Of a stretch of 6,380 bases of DNA, positions 1 through 6,380 are shown one piece after another. A program made the translations under genes and the position numbers. Every line of letters begins with the position of its first letter. Position 1 is the first letter of the stretch. Origin of the DNA: JBBRZF01 sp038236965 (GTDB taxonomy: Bacteria > Acidobacteriota > Terriglobia > Terriglobales > Acidobacteriaceae); NCBI GenBank assembly GCA_038236965.1, contig JBBRZF010000187.1, forward strand, positions 1 through 6,380. The letters are read 5' to 3'. Under the pieces are notes generated by a model. That model saw nothing but the letters and a program-made list of their open reading frames with translations. It was not told the DNA's origin and searched no databases.

Positions 1-792
1 CATTTGCGCATCTGCGAGGCTTTGCTGGGCATCGACCTCGGCGATGGCTACTGGAAGATGTTCACCATCGTCATCCAGTTGGGCGCGATTCTTTGCCTGC
101 CCATTTACTTTTGGGAACGCATTCTCGACTTCCTCAACACCTTCCCTCGCGGCGAACGCGGCGATAAGAACATCATCACGCACCCGCTTTCGCTGACGTT
201 CATCGCTTTCCTTTGTACGGCGATACCGGCGTTCCTGCTGACGAAGGTGATTGGCAAGCACCTTGAAAGCCTCTACATCATGGGAATGGCCCTGGTCGTG
301 GGCGGCGTGATCATGTGGGTGGTGGACGTTCTCTACGAGCGGGGACGCTTGTCGATGCGTCCCAAGGACCACATGGAAGACATGAGCCTGGGGCAGGCGG
401 TTTGGATTGGATTGTGCCAGACGCTTTCGGCGGTCTTCCCGGGAACTTCGCGTTCCATGGCGACGATATCGGCGGGACAGTTGAGCGGGATGTCGCGCTC
501 GGCGGCCCTGGAGTTTTCCTTCTTCCTCTCGCTGCCGACGATGGTGGCGGCAACCTGTTACGACCTGCTGAAGTCGTTGAAGCACGGAGGCACGATATCG
601 GCGATCGGAAGCGGGCCGGCGGGACACCAAGGATGGGTTCTGCTCGGTATCGGCTTCGTCGTGTCGTTCCTGGTGGCATACGTGGTGGTGGCCTGGTTCA
701 TGAGCTGGGTGCGGGAACGCGGATTCACCGTTTTCGCCATCTACCGGATACTGGCCGGAGTGGCCGTCCTGTGGTGGGCGATGAAGAGGTAG
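1..792 (+). CDS. uppP: Undecaprenyl-diphosphate phosphatase (UppP/BacA), 5'-truncated by window edge
   Basis: This integral inner-membrane enzyme dephosphorylates undecaprenyl diphosphate to the monophosphate, recycling the lipid carrier for peptidoglycan and other envelope polymers; extra copies give bacitracin resistance. The reading frame is open from base 1, and its first residues, H-L-R-I-C, fit the end of the family's catalytic SS(T/S)GHL motif. About 29 N-terminal residues, including the first glutamate motif, therefore lie outside the window, and the TTG at 4 is not the real start. The second catalytic motif, PGTSRS, is intact at visible residues 147-152 (bases 439-456) and carries the conserved Ser and Arg. 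Hydrophobic segments run throughout, ending in a C-terminal helix (IYRILAGVAVLWWAM). The 263 visible residues plus the missing part give about 290, normal for the family. The TAG stop at 790-792 directly abuts a repeat cluster. ftsK follows in the same direction but is probably transcribed separately. Confidence 0.95.
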   Translation, partial: HLRICEALLGIDLGDGYWKMFTIVIQLGAILCLPIYFWERILDFLNTFPRGERGDKNIITHPLSLTFIAFLCTAIPAFLLTKVIGKHLESLYIMGMALVVGGVIMWVVDVLYERGRLSMRPKDHMEDMSLGQAVWIGLCQTLSAVFPGTSRSMATISAGQLSGMSRSAALEFSFFLSLPTMVAATCYDLLKSLKHGGTISAIGSGPAGHQGWVLLGIGFVVSFLVAYVVVAWFMSWVRERGFTVFAIYRILAGVAVLWWAMKR

Positions 793-893
793 ATTTTCGG
801 ATTTAACGATTGCCGGATTTTAGGATTGCAAGGCGTTCGGGTACTTAGGTTTTCAATCCGGCAATTTGTAAATCCCAAAATCCGGCAATTTTT
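793..893 (+). terminator. Inverted-repeat cluster after uppP, likely transcription terminator
   Basis: The left arm ATTGCCGGATTTT (809-821) is perfectly complementary over 13 bp to AAAATCCGGCAAT (877-889). The stem continues inward, past a mismatch, with GGATT (823-827) against AATCC (871-875) and then CAA (829-831) against TTG (866-868). The right arm is followed by a run of five T (889-893), as expected for an intrinsic terminator of uppP. A spare copy of the right-arm word, AATCCGGCAAT, lies at 855-865 and could pair with the left arm instead. Related words (TTCGGATTT, 796-804) begin almost directly after the uppP stop codon. The loop is long (over 30 bases) for a classic terminator, so a structural repeat is the alternative reading. 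Confidence 0.55.
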
Positions 894-963
894 CTCACTT
901 CCTTCCGCATCTTACAAGCCAACGGTTTCGCCTTCTTTTCTCCTCTGAGCGGGGGAGATTTTC

Positions 964-972
964 TGGCATAAT
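964..972 (+). promoter_or_regulatory. Possible extended -10 promoter for ftsK
   Basis: The string TGGCATAAT reads as TG-N-CATAAT, an extended -10 element matching TATAAT at five of six positions. I find no convincing -35 hexamer at 16-18 bp spacing, which is tolerable for extended -10 promoters. Transcription would start near 979, downstream of the uppP terminator, giving a leader of about 115 bases to the preferred ftsK ATG at 1093. The evidence is sequence match only. Confidence 0.35.
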
Positions 973-1092
973 CGGTCTGCTCTGGTGTGACTTCGGGCAT
1001 GGAAGGTCCCACGGCTGTCGGCGGTGGCTGAGATGAGACGTCTTGGTTCGTCTTCGCGGTACTTACCTTGGGAGCTCCTTGCAACCGACCCT

Positions 1093-3468
1093 ATGAAGTG
1101 GTTTTCGCGCATATTCACCCCGACCGGCAATAAGCGACTCGACGAACTGATAGGCTTCCTATTGTTCGTGGCCGCGGCCCTCCTTCTCCTCGCGCTCGCG
1201 TCGTACTCTCCGCTTGATCCCTCAATGAACACGGCTGCCGCGACGCCACCATCGCATCCCGCGCAGAACTGGATCGGCATGGTAGGCGCGTTCTCCAGCG
1301 ACCTGCTACTGCAGATTCTGGGCTGCTCGGCGTTTCTGCTGCCGGTGTTCGGTTCGCTATTTGCGCTGCGCTGGTTCCGTTCCCGGAAGATTGAAGCGCC
1401 GCTCGCCAAGTCCCTGGGCTCGGCTTCGCTGGTTCTGTTCGCGTCGGCGCTGGTCGGCATACTGCCCTGGCATTGGCGCTGGATGCACGCTGCCCCCGCC
1501 GAAGGCCTCCTCGGACGCATCGCCGGCGACACGCTCATCCACTATTTCAACGTGACGGGCGCCTACATCGTCTGCGTCAGCATGATCGCTGTCGCGCTTT
1601 ATCTGTCTACGGCATTCTCGTTCGGAGCGCTGAGGCTCTGGTTCACCACGCGCTTTGCCTTCGCCTTCGCGGCGTGGGACCGCTTTGAAGATTGGCGTCT
1701 TGCACGCGCCAAGGCCAAGGCGCAAAAGGAACTGGAGAAGCGCAAGCTTCAAAAACCGGTGGTCACGGCGCAACTGGTTCCCGCCAAAAGGGCGCAGAGT
1801 CCAGTGGTCGAAGCACGGTCTGGCATCGAGCGCATGGAAGAAGAGCGTCCGGCAGAGATCATTCCGCCGACGGTTCGCGCGGCCGCGCCGCTTCGGGCGA
1901 TTGACGAAATCATCGATGACTCCATCGAGGTCACCACGCGCGCCGATGATGAGGTCAAGACCAAGACAACGATGCCGAAGGTGCAAGGCGGCTGGAAACT
2001 GCCGTCCAGCGCGCTGCTGCATCGTCCGGATGCGCGCACGGAATTCGATGAACAGGAGTTGAAGACGACGGCTCAGGTCCTCGTAGATAAGCTGGCCGAG
2101 TTCCAGATCATCGGCACGGTGACGCAAATCAATCCTGGCCCGGTGGTCACCACGTTCGAGTTCAAGCCCGAAGCGGGTATCAAGTATTCGCGCATCACCA
2201 GCCTGCAGGACGATCTCTGCCTGGCCTTGAAGGCCGAGAGCATCCTCATCGAGCGCATGGCGGGTAAATCGACGGTCGGCATACAGGTTCCGAACGCGAA
2301 CCGCGAAACCATCTGGCTGCGCGAGATCGTGGAGTCGCAGGAGTTCGCGAACTCGAAATCCAAGTGCACAGTCGCTCTCGGCAAGGACATCAACGGCGGC
2401 CTGGTGACGGCCGAAATGAACACCATGCCCCACCTGCTGATCGCCGGTTCGACCGGAAGCGGAAAGTCGGTGGCCATCAATGCGTTCATCATGTCGCTGC
2501 TCTATAAATCCACGCCAGACCAGGTAAGGCTGGTGCTGGTGGATCCGAAGCGGCTGGAACTGGGAAATTATGAAGGCGTGCCGCATCTCTATACGCCCAT
2601 CATCACCGAGCCCAAGCTGGCCTCGAATGCCTTGCGCAATGCGGTTCGCGAGATGGAACGCCGCTTGAAGTTGCTGGCGGAAAAAGGCGTGCGCAACATC
2701 GAGCAGTACAACAAACTGTTCGACGGCAACACCACGCGGAACCTCTTCGACGACGGCACGGAAGAAAAAGCGCTGCCCTACATCGTCATCATCATCGACG
2801 AACTCGCCGACCTGATGATGCTGGACGGCAGCAACGTGGAAGAGTCCATCACGCGACTGGCACAGATGGCGCGCGCCATCGGCATACATCTGGTGCTGGC
2901 AACGCAGCGCCCCTCGGTGGACGTCATCACCGGACTCATCAAGGCGAACTTCCCTTCCCGCATGTCATTCCGGGTGGCAACGAAAGTAGATTCGCGCACC
3001 ATCCTCGACAGCAATGGCGCAGAAGCGCTGCTGGGACGCGGCGACATGTTGTATCTGCCGTCGGGTTCCTCGAGATTGCAGCGCGTACACGCGCCCTTCG
3101 TCACGGAAAAGGAAATCGAAGGCGTGGTGGAGTTCTGGAAGTCGCAAGCGGTCGCGACATACGACGACAAATTCCTGCAGGCGCCGAAGGAAGAAGGCAA
3201 CAGCATCAAGGGCGGCGGAGGAGATGACGGCGAAGGTGGCGGTGATGGCGACGAACTCTACCAGGACGCCGTTCGTTTGGTGCTGGAGTTCGGCAAGGCT
3301 TCGACCTCGCTGATCCAGCGGCGTCTGCGCGTAGGTTATGGACGCGCCGCCCACCTCATCGATCTGATGGAGCAAGACGGAATCGTGGGTGCGCCGGATG
3401 GTCCGAAACCACGTGAGGTATTGAAGCGTCCGGATTGGCTGAACGAAGTCGAGGACAGCCTGCGGTAA
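1093..3468 (+). CDS. ftsK: DNA translocase FtsK (FtsK/SpoIIIE family)
   Basis: FtsK is a septum-anchored ATP-driven motor that pumps chromosomal DNA toward the dif region, linking chromosome segregation and dimer resolution to division. The 791-residue product has four N-terminal membrane helices (about 19-38, 71-92, 108-127, 157-178), then a short charged linker (about 190-310). The RecA-like motor follows, with Walker A GSTGSGKS (452-459), a Walker B strand ending in Asp569-Glu570 (IVIIIDELADLMM) and the ATQRPS motif (603-608). A Gly/Asp-rich hinge (about 705-720) leads to the gamma winged helix that reads polar KOPS DNA (about 720-785). The linker is far shorter than in E. coli, as in many non-enteric homologues. 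The frame is also open from GTG 1024 and ATG 1033, but ATG 1093 is preferred because MKWFSRIFTPTGNKRLDELIGF looks like the family N-terminus and the upstream residues do not. No strong ribosome-binding site supports any of these starts; GGAG at 1071-1074 is rather far from 1093. All key residues are intact. Confidence 0.95.
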   Translation: MKWFSRIFTPTGNKRLDELIGFLLFVAAALLLLALASYSPLDPSMNTAAATPPSHPAQNWIGMVGAFSSDLLLQILGCSAFLLPVFGSLFALRWFRSRKIEAPLAKSLGSASLVLFASALVGILPWHWRWMHAAPAEGLLGRIAGDTLIHYFNVTGAYIVCVSMIAVALYLSTAFSFGALRLWFTTRFAFAFAAWDRFEDWRLARAKAKAQKELEKRKLQKPVVTAQLVPAKRAQSPVVEARSGIERMEEERPAEIIPPTVRAAAPLRAIDEIIDDSIEVTTRADDEVKTKTTMPKVQGGWKLPSSALLHRPDARTEFDEQELKTTAQVLVDKLAEFQIIGTVTQINPGPVVTTFEFKPEAGIKYSRITSLQDDLCLALKAESILIERMAGKSTVGIQVPNANRETIWLREIVESQEFANSKSKCTVALGKDINGGLVTAEMNTMPHLLIAGSTGSGKSVAINAFIMSLLYKSTPDQVRLVLVDPKRLELGNYEGVPHLYTPIITEPKLASNALRNAVREMERRLKLLAEKGVRNIEQYNKLFDGNTTRNLFDDGTEEKALPYIVIIIDELADLMMLDGSNVEESITRLAQMARAIGIHLVLATQRPSVDVITGLIKANFPSRMSFRVATKVDSRTILDSNGAEALLGRGDMLYLPSGSSRLQRVHAPFVTEKEIEGVVEFWKSQAVATYDDKFLQAPKEEGNSIKGGGGDDGEGGGDGDELYQDAVRLVLEFGKASTSLIQRRLRVGYGRAAHLIDLMEQDGIVGAPDGPKPREVLKRPDWLNEVEDSLR

Positions 3469-3570
3469 TTTGGTAAGCGGGTAATTTGTAAGTGGGTAAT
3501 TGAAGTCAACGGCAAAGGCTGAGGGCTTTGGTTTCAATTACCAAATTACCAATTCCCAATTACCCGCTAT
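3461..3570. repeat. GGTAATT-word nested palindrome between convergent genes, likely bidirectional terminator
   Basis: The 91-bp gap between ftsK and the DUF2339 gene, plus the last bases of both genes, is built from variants of GGTAATT(T/G). Two nested perfect stems are visible: AGCGGGTAATT (3476-3486) with AATTACCCGCT (3558-3568), and GGTAATTGAA (3495-3504) with TTCAATTACC (3533-3542). The right side carries further copies of the word (ATTACC at 3538-3543 and 3545-3550). The ftsK stop TAA (3466-3468) and the DUF2339 stop TAA (complement of 3560-3562) both lie inside a GGTAATT word. Placement between tail-to-tail genes fits a terminator serving both strands, although there is no strong T-run directly after the stem. 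Confidence 0.6.
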
Positions 3571-5419
3571 CTCTCTCTGGCTTCTCTAGCTTCAGGATGT
3601 CGCGCTGATAGAGGAATGATATCGCCAGCAGGATCACGCCCAGCGCGATGAAGCTCACGATGCGATATTCGCGGTCGAGCGCGGAGACGTCGTAGGTGAA
3701 GACCTTCACGATGGTCACTGCGATGAGAATGATCGCTTGCCAGCGCAGCAGCGCCCATCGTTTCCAGAATCCGGCCAGCATCAGCAGCGCACCGTAAATC
3801 ATCCAGACTGCGGAGTAGGTGAACGAACGCGCGATGGCCAGGCGGCGCAGTTCGGCGGCGGCGGAGTGGTTGGAGTAGGCGGCTGTGTTGGCCACGGCCG
3901 TGGCGAGTGCGTCGAAGTGGTCGCGCAATTCGAAGTGGAAGGCCAGCAGCGCTAGAACGTTGATGGCGGCAACGCCGAGCCACGCGGAGCTATTGTTCAG
4001 CGCCGCATGCTCGGGGCGGCGCAGATATCCGATAAACAACATGACCGCGATGGCGTAAACATATCCTGCAAAGCGCTCGTTGAGGACGAGAGTGGCGCGC
4101 ACCTCGTCGCTGACCCAGAGCAATCGCGCGACGGCCAGCACCACGGCGCCGAAGGAAAGAATAGTGAGCAGGTTCGCGCGAGGCGAGTCTGGTCCGGGCG
4201 AGCGCGCCGCCTCAATCTCCGTTCCCTGCATGCGCTGCGCAAGCCAGGCGAGCGCGGCAGCTTCGCTCAACCATCCAAAGATGATCCAGTGAGCATTGAA
4301 CTTCATCGCGATGAAGACGGCGACGAAAGCGGCGGCAACGCCGAAATGCAGCCACGCGGACATGGCGGCGCGGCGGCCATTCAGTACCCAGGCCAGAACC
4401 AGGTAGGCGCAGGCCAGTAGCAGCGCCGCCCATGAGTTCCACTGCGAGCGAGAACTGGCGTCCAGCACGGCATAGAGTTCGACGAAGCAGAAAGCCGCAT
4501 TCAGCAGCGCGAGCAAGGCGACGGCGCGCGAGGAGGATGCCTTCGGCTGCGACCGGTCTTCGGCGGTCAACACCGTCCCCGCCGCAAACACCGTCCACGC
4601 AAGCACGACGAAAACAAGTGGCGCGGTGATCTCATCGCGCCGGAAGAATTCCGCGTACCAGGCAATGTAAACGATCAGCGTCCCAAGAAATCCGCCGAAC
4701 AGCAGGCGCGGCCAACCGCGTACGGTCGCCATCCAGAGGGAAGCAACCGCGAGGAGCAGGAGATAGCCGAAGAGTTCTATGTCGTGGTTGGTTTTGAACC
4801 AGAGGGCAAGCGGCGTAAGGTATCCGCCCACCAGCGCCATGGCCGCCAGCGGTTCGGCGTTCTGTCGCAAGGCGAAAAACGCCGTCGCCGCCGTGACCAG
4901 TATCATCCCCGCAAACGCCAGCGACAGCGGAACCAACGCATACAAATAGACCGATGCCCACAACGACAGATACAGGATGCCGATGCCAACGGCCTTGAGC
5001 GAGTAGGAAAACAGGACGTATCCGTGTGTGCGGAAGCGTTCGCTCCAGAGGAAGACGGCGACGCCCGCGAACAGTCCGATGCCGACCTGAACCGAAGGAC
5101 CGATCCAGCGGTTATCGATGGCGAACTTGAGGAAGTAGGCGACACCGATCAGCACGGCAATGATGCCGACCCGGTTGAGCCACTGCGAACCGATGCGACG
5201 CTCCAGGCCTTCGCTGTCGGCCACGCGCGACGCGCCGCGACGTATGTCAATCACCGGGGTGGATGCGGACTGCCGCATCGCAGGTGAAACGCGCGTTGCA
5301 ACCGGCTCGGCAGCAATCTCCTCGTTGTCGAGTTGGGCGCGTTGTTCCAGTCGATAAACGCGGCGCGTAAGTTGCGCCACCAATTGCCGCAGGTCCCTTA
5401 ACTCATCGCGGTCGTCCAT
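3560..5419 (-). CDS. DUF2339 domain-containing polytopic membrane protein
   Basis: This 619-residue inner-membrane protein has no established function. Residues 1-30 (DELRDLRQLVAQLTRRVYRL and following) are charged with heptad-like leucines, suggesting a short cytoplasmic coiled coil, and a low-complexity linker covers about 31-70. The DUF2339 signature follows: E-R-R-I-G-S-Q-W-L-N-R-V-G (73-85), then GVAYFLKFAIDNRWIGP (92-108) and the GGYLTPL motif (198-204). From there almost continuous hydrophobic helices run to a final one near 590-607, ending in a basic/charged tail (YQRDILKLEKPERDSG). Some family members are longer (about 900 residues); this is a shorter but apparently complete version. 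ATG at 5417-5419 is chosen because it retains the coiled coil typical of the family; the ribosome-binding site before it is weak. The gene faces ftsK tail to tail and is divergent from the TonB-family gene, so it is probably a single-gene transcript. No catalytic residues can be named. Confidence 0.88.
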   Translation of the reverse strand: MDDRDELRDLRQLVAQLTRRVYRLEQRAQLDNEEIAAEPVATRVSPAMRQSASTPVIDIRRGASRVADSEGLERRIGSQWLNRVGIIAVLIGVAYFLKFAIDNRWIGPSVQVGIGLFAGVAVFLWSERFRTHGYVLFSYSLKAVGIGILYLSLWASVYLYALVPLSLAFAGMILVTAATAFFALRQNAEPLAAMALVGGYLTPLALWFKTNHDIELFGYLLLLAVASLWMATVRGWPRLLFGGFLGTLIVYIAWYAEFFRRDEITAPLVFVVLAWTVFAAGTVLTAEDRSQPKASSSRAVALLALLNAAFCFVELYAVLDASSRSQWNSWAALLLACAYLVLAWVLNGRRAAMSAWLHFGVAAAFVAVFIAMKFNAHWIIFGWLSEAAALAWLAQRMQGTEIEAARSPGPDSPRANLLTILSFGAVVLAVARLLWVSDEVRATLVLNERFAGYVYAIAVMLFIGYLRRPEHAALNNSSAWLGVAAINVLALLAFHFELRDHFDALATAVANTAAYSNHSAAAELRRLAIARSFTYSAVWMIYGALLMLAGFWKRWALLRWQAIILIAVTIVKVFTYDVSALDREYRIVSFIALGVILLAISFLYQRDILKLEKPERDSG

Positions 5420-5461
5420 CCGTTACTAGGGTAGCGTAAAAGGGCGTCGGTATCTAAGGAA

Positions 5462-5534
5462 AGGTTTCGGAGGTTTTCGTAAAGCCAGGTTTCAAAGGTT
5501 CCGAAACCTTCGAAACCTCGCCTCTCCGAAACCT
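5462..5534. repeat. AGGTTTC-word inverted-repeat cluster
   Basis: The outer arms AGGTTTCGGAG (5462-5472) and CTCCGAAACCT (5524-5534) are perfectly complementary over 11 bp. Inside them, AGGTTTTCG (5471-5479) matches CGAAACCT (5511-5518) apart from one extra T. AGGTTTC (5487-5493) can pair with a GAAACCT copy, and AAGGTT (5495-5500) forms a tight hairpin with AACCTT (5505-5510) around a CCGA loop. The whole folds as a long, multiply nested hairpin made from one repeated word. It starts 43 bp upstream of the DUF2339 start codon and is not next to any stop codon in this window. Confidence 0.6.
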
Positions 5535-5748
5535 CTGAAGCCAGTGCTCGCACACGCGTTCGTGCCGGTTGCAACCTGTCCAGATGCGCGTCAATCACGA
5601 CCTTTTTACCGATGCCTGCGTCACCTTTGGTTACTTGTTTACCTAGGGACGTCGGCGCATCATCCATCACCATCAAGAAAGCATCTAACCTGGATAGCGG
5701 GTTACGACAATTCGGATTGGAGCTAAGGCACATAAGTTAACCAACGAG

Positions 5749-5764
5749 TACACCTACGAGTGTA
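5749..5764. repeat. Short dyad TACAC-N6-GTGTA upstream of TonB-family gene
   Basis: TACAC (5749-5753) and GTGTA (5760-5764) form a 5-bp inverted repeat with a 6-bp spacer, and ACGAGT occurs directly repeated at its edges (5744-5749 and 5756-5761). Size and position suit an operator about 100 bp before the gene. A 5-bp dyad is also likely to occur by chance, so this is only a candidate. Confidence 0.2.
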
Positions 5765-5804
5765 TTTTGAGGTATCACCTTTCCGTTTCTTACCTGCTTG
5801 TTTT

Positions 5805-5826
5805 GGGCAGATTTGCCCGTGGCAAA
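5805..5826 (+). other. Two overlapping, mutually exclusive small hairpins upstream of TonB-family gene
   Basis: GGGCA (5805-5809) pairs with TGCCC (5814-5818) around a GATT loop. The overlapping TTTGCC (5812-5817) pairs perfectly with GGCAAA (5821-5826) around a CGT loop. Both stems use the same TGCC, so only one can form at a time. They end about 30 bases before the proposed start codon. If transcribed they would lie in the 5' leader; if not, they are simply a dyad near the promoter. A regulatory role is speculative. Confidence 0.3.
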
Positions 5827-5854
5827 GGCAACTCTGACCTAAGTAACTGATTCG

Positions 5855-6380
5855 ATGAAGTTTCAGGAACATCGAAAATTGAGACACATGGCAGTCAACG
5901 TGCCCTGTTCTATTGAGGCCTTACGCAAATTGGCATGTATCGAGAAGAGTCTTCTCGTTAAGTTGGAGGAAGAAAGCTTGGCAGCCCCTTCGATCTACCT
6001 GATTTCCCCAGATTCCGGAATTCCGACCTTCTCTACGCTTGCCGATCAAACGTCGCGCTGGAAATCTTTCATCACGGGATTCGGATTGCAGTTTGCGCTG
6101 GTGATTGCTGGCGCGGTACTGACGATCACGGCCGCGCCAGAACTGATCCAACAGACCTATAACCGGATCGAACTTGTTCCGCCTCCAGCATTGGTGACAG
6201 AAACCTATAAGCCGCCGCCGAAGGTGTTTGTCCGGACGGTGCCGCCTATCGTGGTTCCCACCAGGGCGGAGTTGGCAAAGATCGCGCCTCCCCCGGTCAT
6301 GGTCAAGCAGGAGATCAAGCCTGTACTGCCTCAGACCGTGGCCAGGATGCCGGAAGCTCCAGCGCCGAAATTTGATTCTC
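5855..6380 (+). CDS. TonB-family energy-transducer-like protein, 3'-truncated by window edge
   Basis: The frame is open from 5843 to the end of the window with no stop, giving 175 visible codons from ATG 5855. TonB proteins span the periplasm and pass proton-motive energy from ExbB/ExbD to outer-membrane transporters. Visible architecture: a cytoplasmic N-terminal region of about 70 residues, one membrane helix (about 71-93, SFITGFGLQFALVIAGAVLT and onward), then a proline-rich periplasmic segment with about 18 prolines in 81 residues, in PPP and PP clusters mixed with Lys/Arg/Val. The C-terminal TonB fold that would prove the call lies beyond the window. The cytoplasmic extension before the helix differs from E. 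coli TonB but resembles TonB-like proteins I recall from Acidobacteriota. ATG 5888, in frame, is an equally possible start (residue 12, MAVNVPCS); neither has a strong ribosome-binding site. A different proline-rich, single-pass envelope protein is the main alternative. Confidence 0.72.
   Translation, partial: MKFQEHRKLRHMAVNVPCSIEALRKLACIEKSLLVKLEEESLAAPSIYLISPDSGIPTFSTLADQTSRWKSFITGFGLQFALVIAGAVLTITAAPELIQQTYNRIELVPPPALVTETYKPPPKVFVRTVPPIVVPTRAELAKIAPPPVMVKQEIKPVLPQTVARMPEAPAPKFDS

Larger units (their letters stand above)
5420..5854. other. Divergent intergenic region, no supported gene
   Basis: This 435-bp stretch separates the start of the DUF2339 gene from the start of the TonB-family gene, so it should hold both promoters. 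I find no convincing -35/-10 pair for either. It contains the AGGTTTC repeat cluster (5462-5534), a short dyad (5749-5764) and a pair of overlapping hairpins (5805-5826). From about 5730 the composition becomes more AT-rich than the coding regions, as expected near a promoter. Open frames here are short and lack recognisable motifs. No tRNA or other structured RNA was recognised. Confidence 0.6.

Noticed and set aside
391..398. GGGCAGGC resembling a KOPS (GGGNAGGG) FtsK-orienting site
   Set aside because: One mismatch to the E. coli consensus, located in coding sequence, and the KOPS motif in this lineage is unknown.
315..806. A 163-codon open frame on the plus strand inside uppP
   Set aside because: It is a Gly/Arg-rich out-of-frame shadow of uppP, which carries the PGTSRS catalytic motif in its own frame.
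1357..2889. A 510-codon open frame on the minus strand inside ftsK
   Set aside because: It lies opposite the intact, motif-bearing ftsK frame; its composition (many His, Arg, Asp, Gln) is typical of an antisense shadow in GC-rich DNA.
3461..3570. CRISPR array reading of the GGTAATT repeats
   Set aside because: The units are short, degenerate and in both orientations, with no regular unique spacers and no cas genes nearby.
5398..5733. A 111-codon open frame on the minus strand, partly shared with the AGGTTTC repeat cluster
   Set aside because: It overlaps the start of the DUF2339 gene in another frame, about 24 of its residues are encoded by the repeat palindrome, and no motif or ribosome-binding site supports it. 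A short transcript here is not excluded.
5737..5768. Possible -35 (TTAACC) and -10 (TATTTT) for the TonB-family gene
   Set aside because: Each matches consensus at only four of six positions and the 20-bp spacing is too long, so I did not call it a promoter.
5921..6151. A 76-codon open frame on the minus strand near the right end
   Set aside because: It lies opposite the frame that encodes the membrane helix and proline-rich region of the TonB-family protein; it has no motif of its own.

Overview
This looks like a chromosomal housekeeping window from a GC-rich, diderm bacterium. The best guess is an Acidobacteriota member (Terriglobia/Koribacter-like). That rests on the style of the FtsK N-terminus, the TonB-family protein with a cytoplasmic N-terminal extension, the DUF2339 membrane protein, and intergenic gaps filled with short-word inverted repeats. 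It is inference from sequence style, not a database match.

Layout. (1) 1-792 (+): undecaprenyl-diphosphate phosphatase (uppP/bacA), lacking about the first 30 residues; the window opens at the His of the catalytic SS(T/S)GHL motif. (2) 793-1092: an AT-rich inverted-repeat cluster starting at the uppP stop and ending in a T-run (likely terminator), then a possible extended -10 promoter and a leader for ftsK. (3) 1093-3468 (+): a complete FtsK/SpoIIIE DNA translocase with four membrane segments, a RecA-like motor and a C-terminal gamma winged helix. (4) 3469-3559: a short convergent gap built from GGTAATT words that fold into nested hairpins; both flanking TAA stop codons lie inside repeat words. 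(5) 3560-5419 (-): a 619-aa polytopic DUF2339 membrane protein. (6) 5420-5854: a 435-bp divergent gap with an AGGTTTC-word inverted-repeat cluster and smaller dyads. (7) 5855-6380 (+), running off the window: the N-terminal half of a TonB-family protein.

Functionally the genes share an envelope and cell-cycle theme: lipid-carrier recycling for peptidoglycan, chromosome translocation at the septum, an uncharacterised inner-membrane protein, and an energy transducer for outer-membrane transport. Gene directions (+, +, -, +) and the repeat-filled gaps argue against a single operon.

I see no CRISPR array, insertion sequence, phage gene, toxin-antitoxin pair, tRNA or rRNA. The most unusual material is non-coding: every intergenic gap carries a different family of short repeated words arranged as imperfect palindromes. 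These touch the stop codons in two gaps, but in the third they sit between divergent genes, where a simple terminator is not expected.
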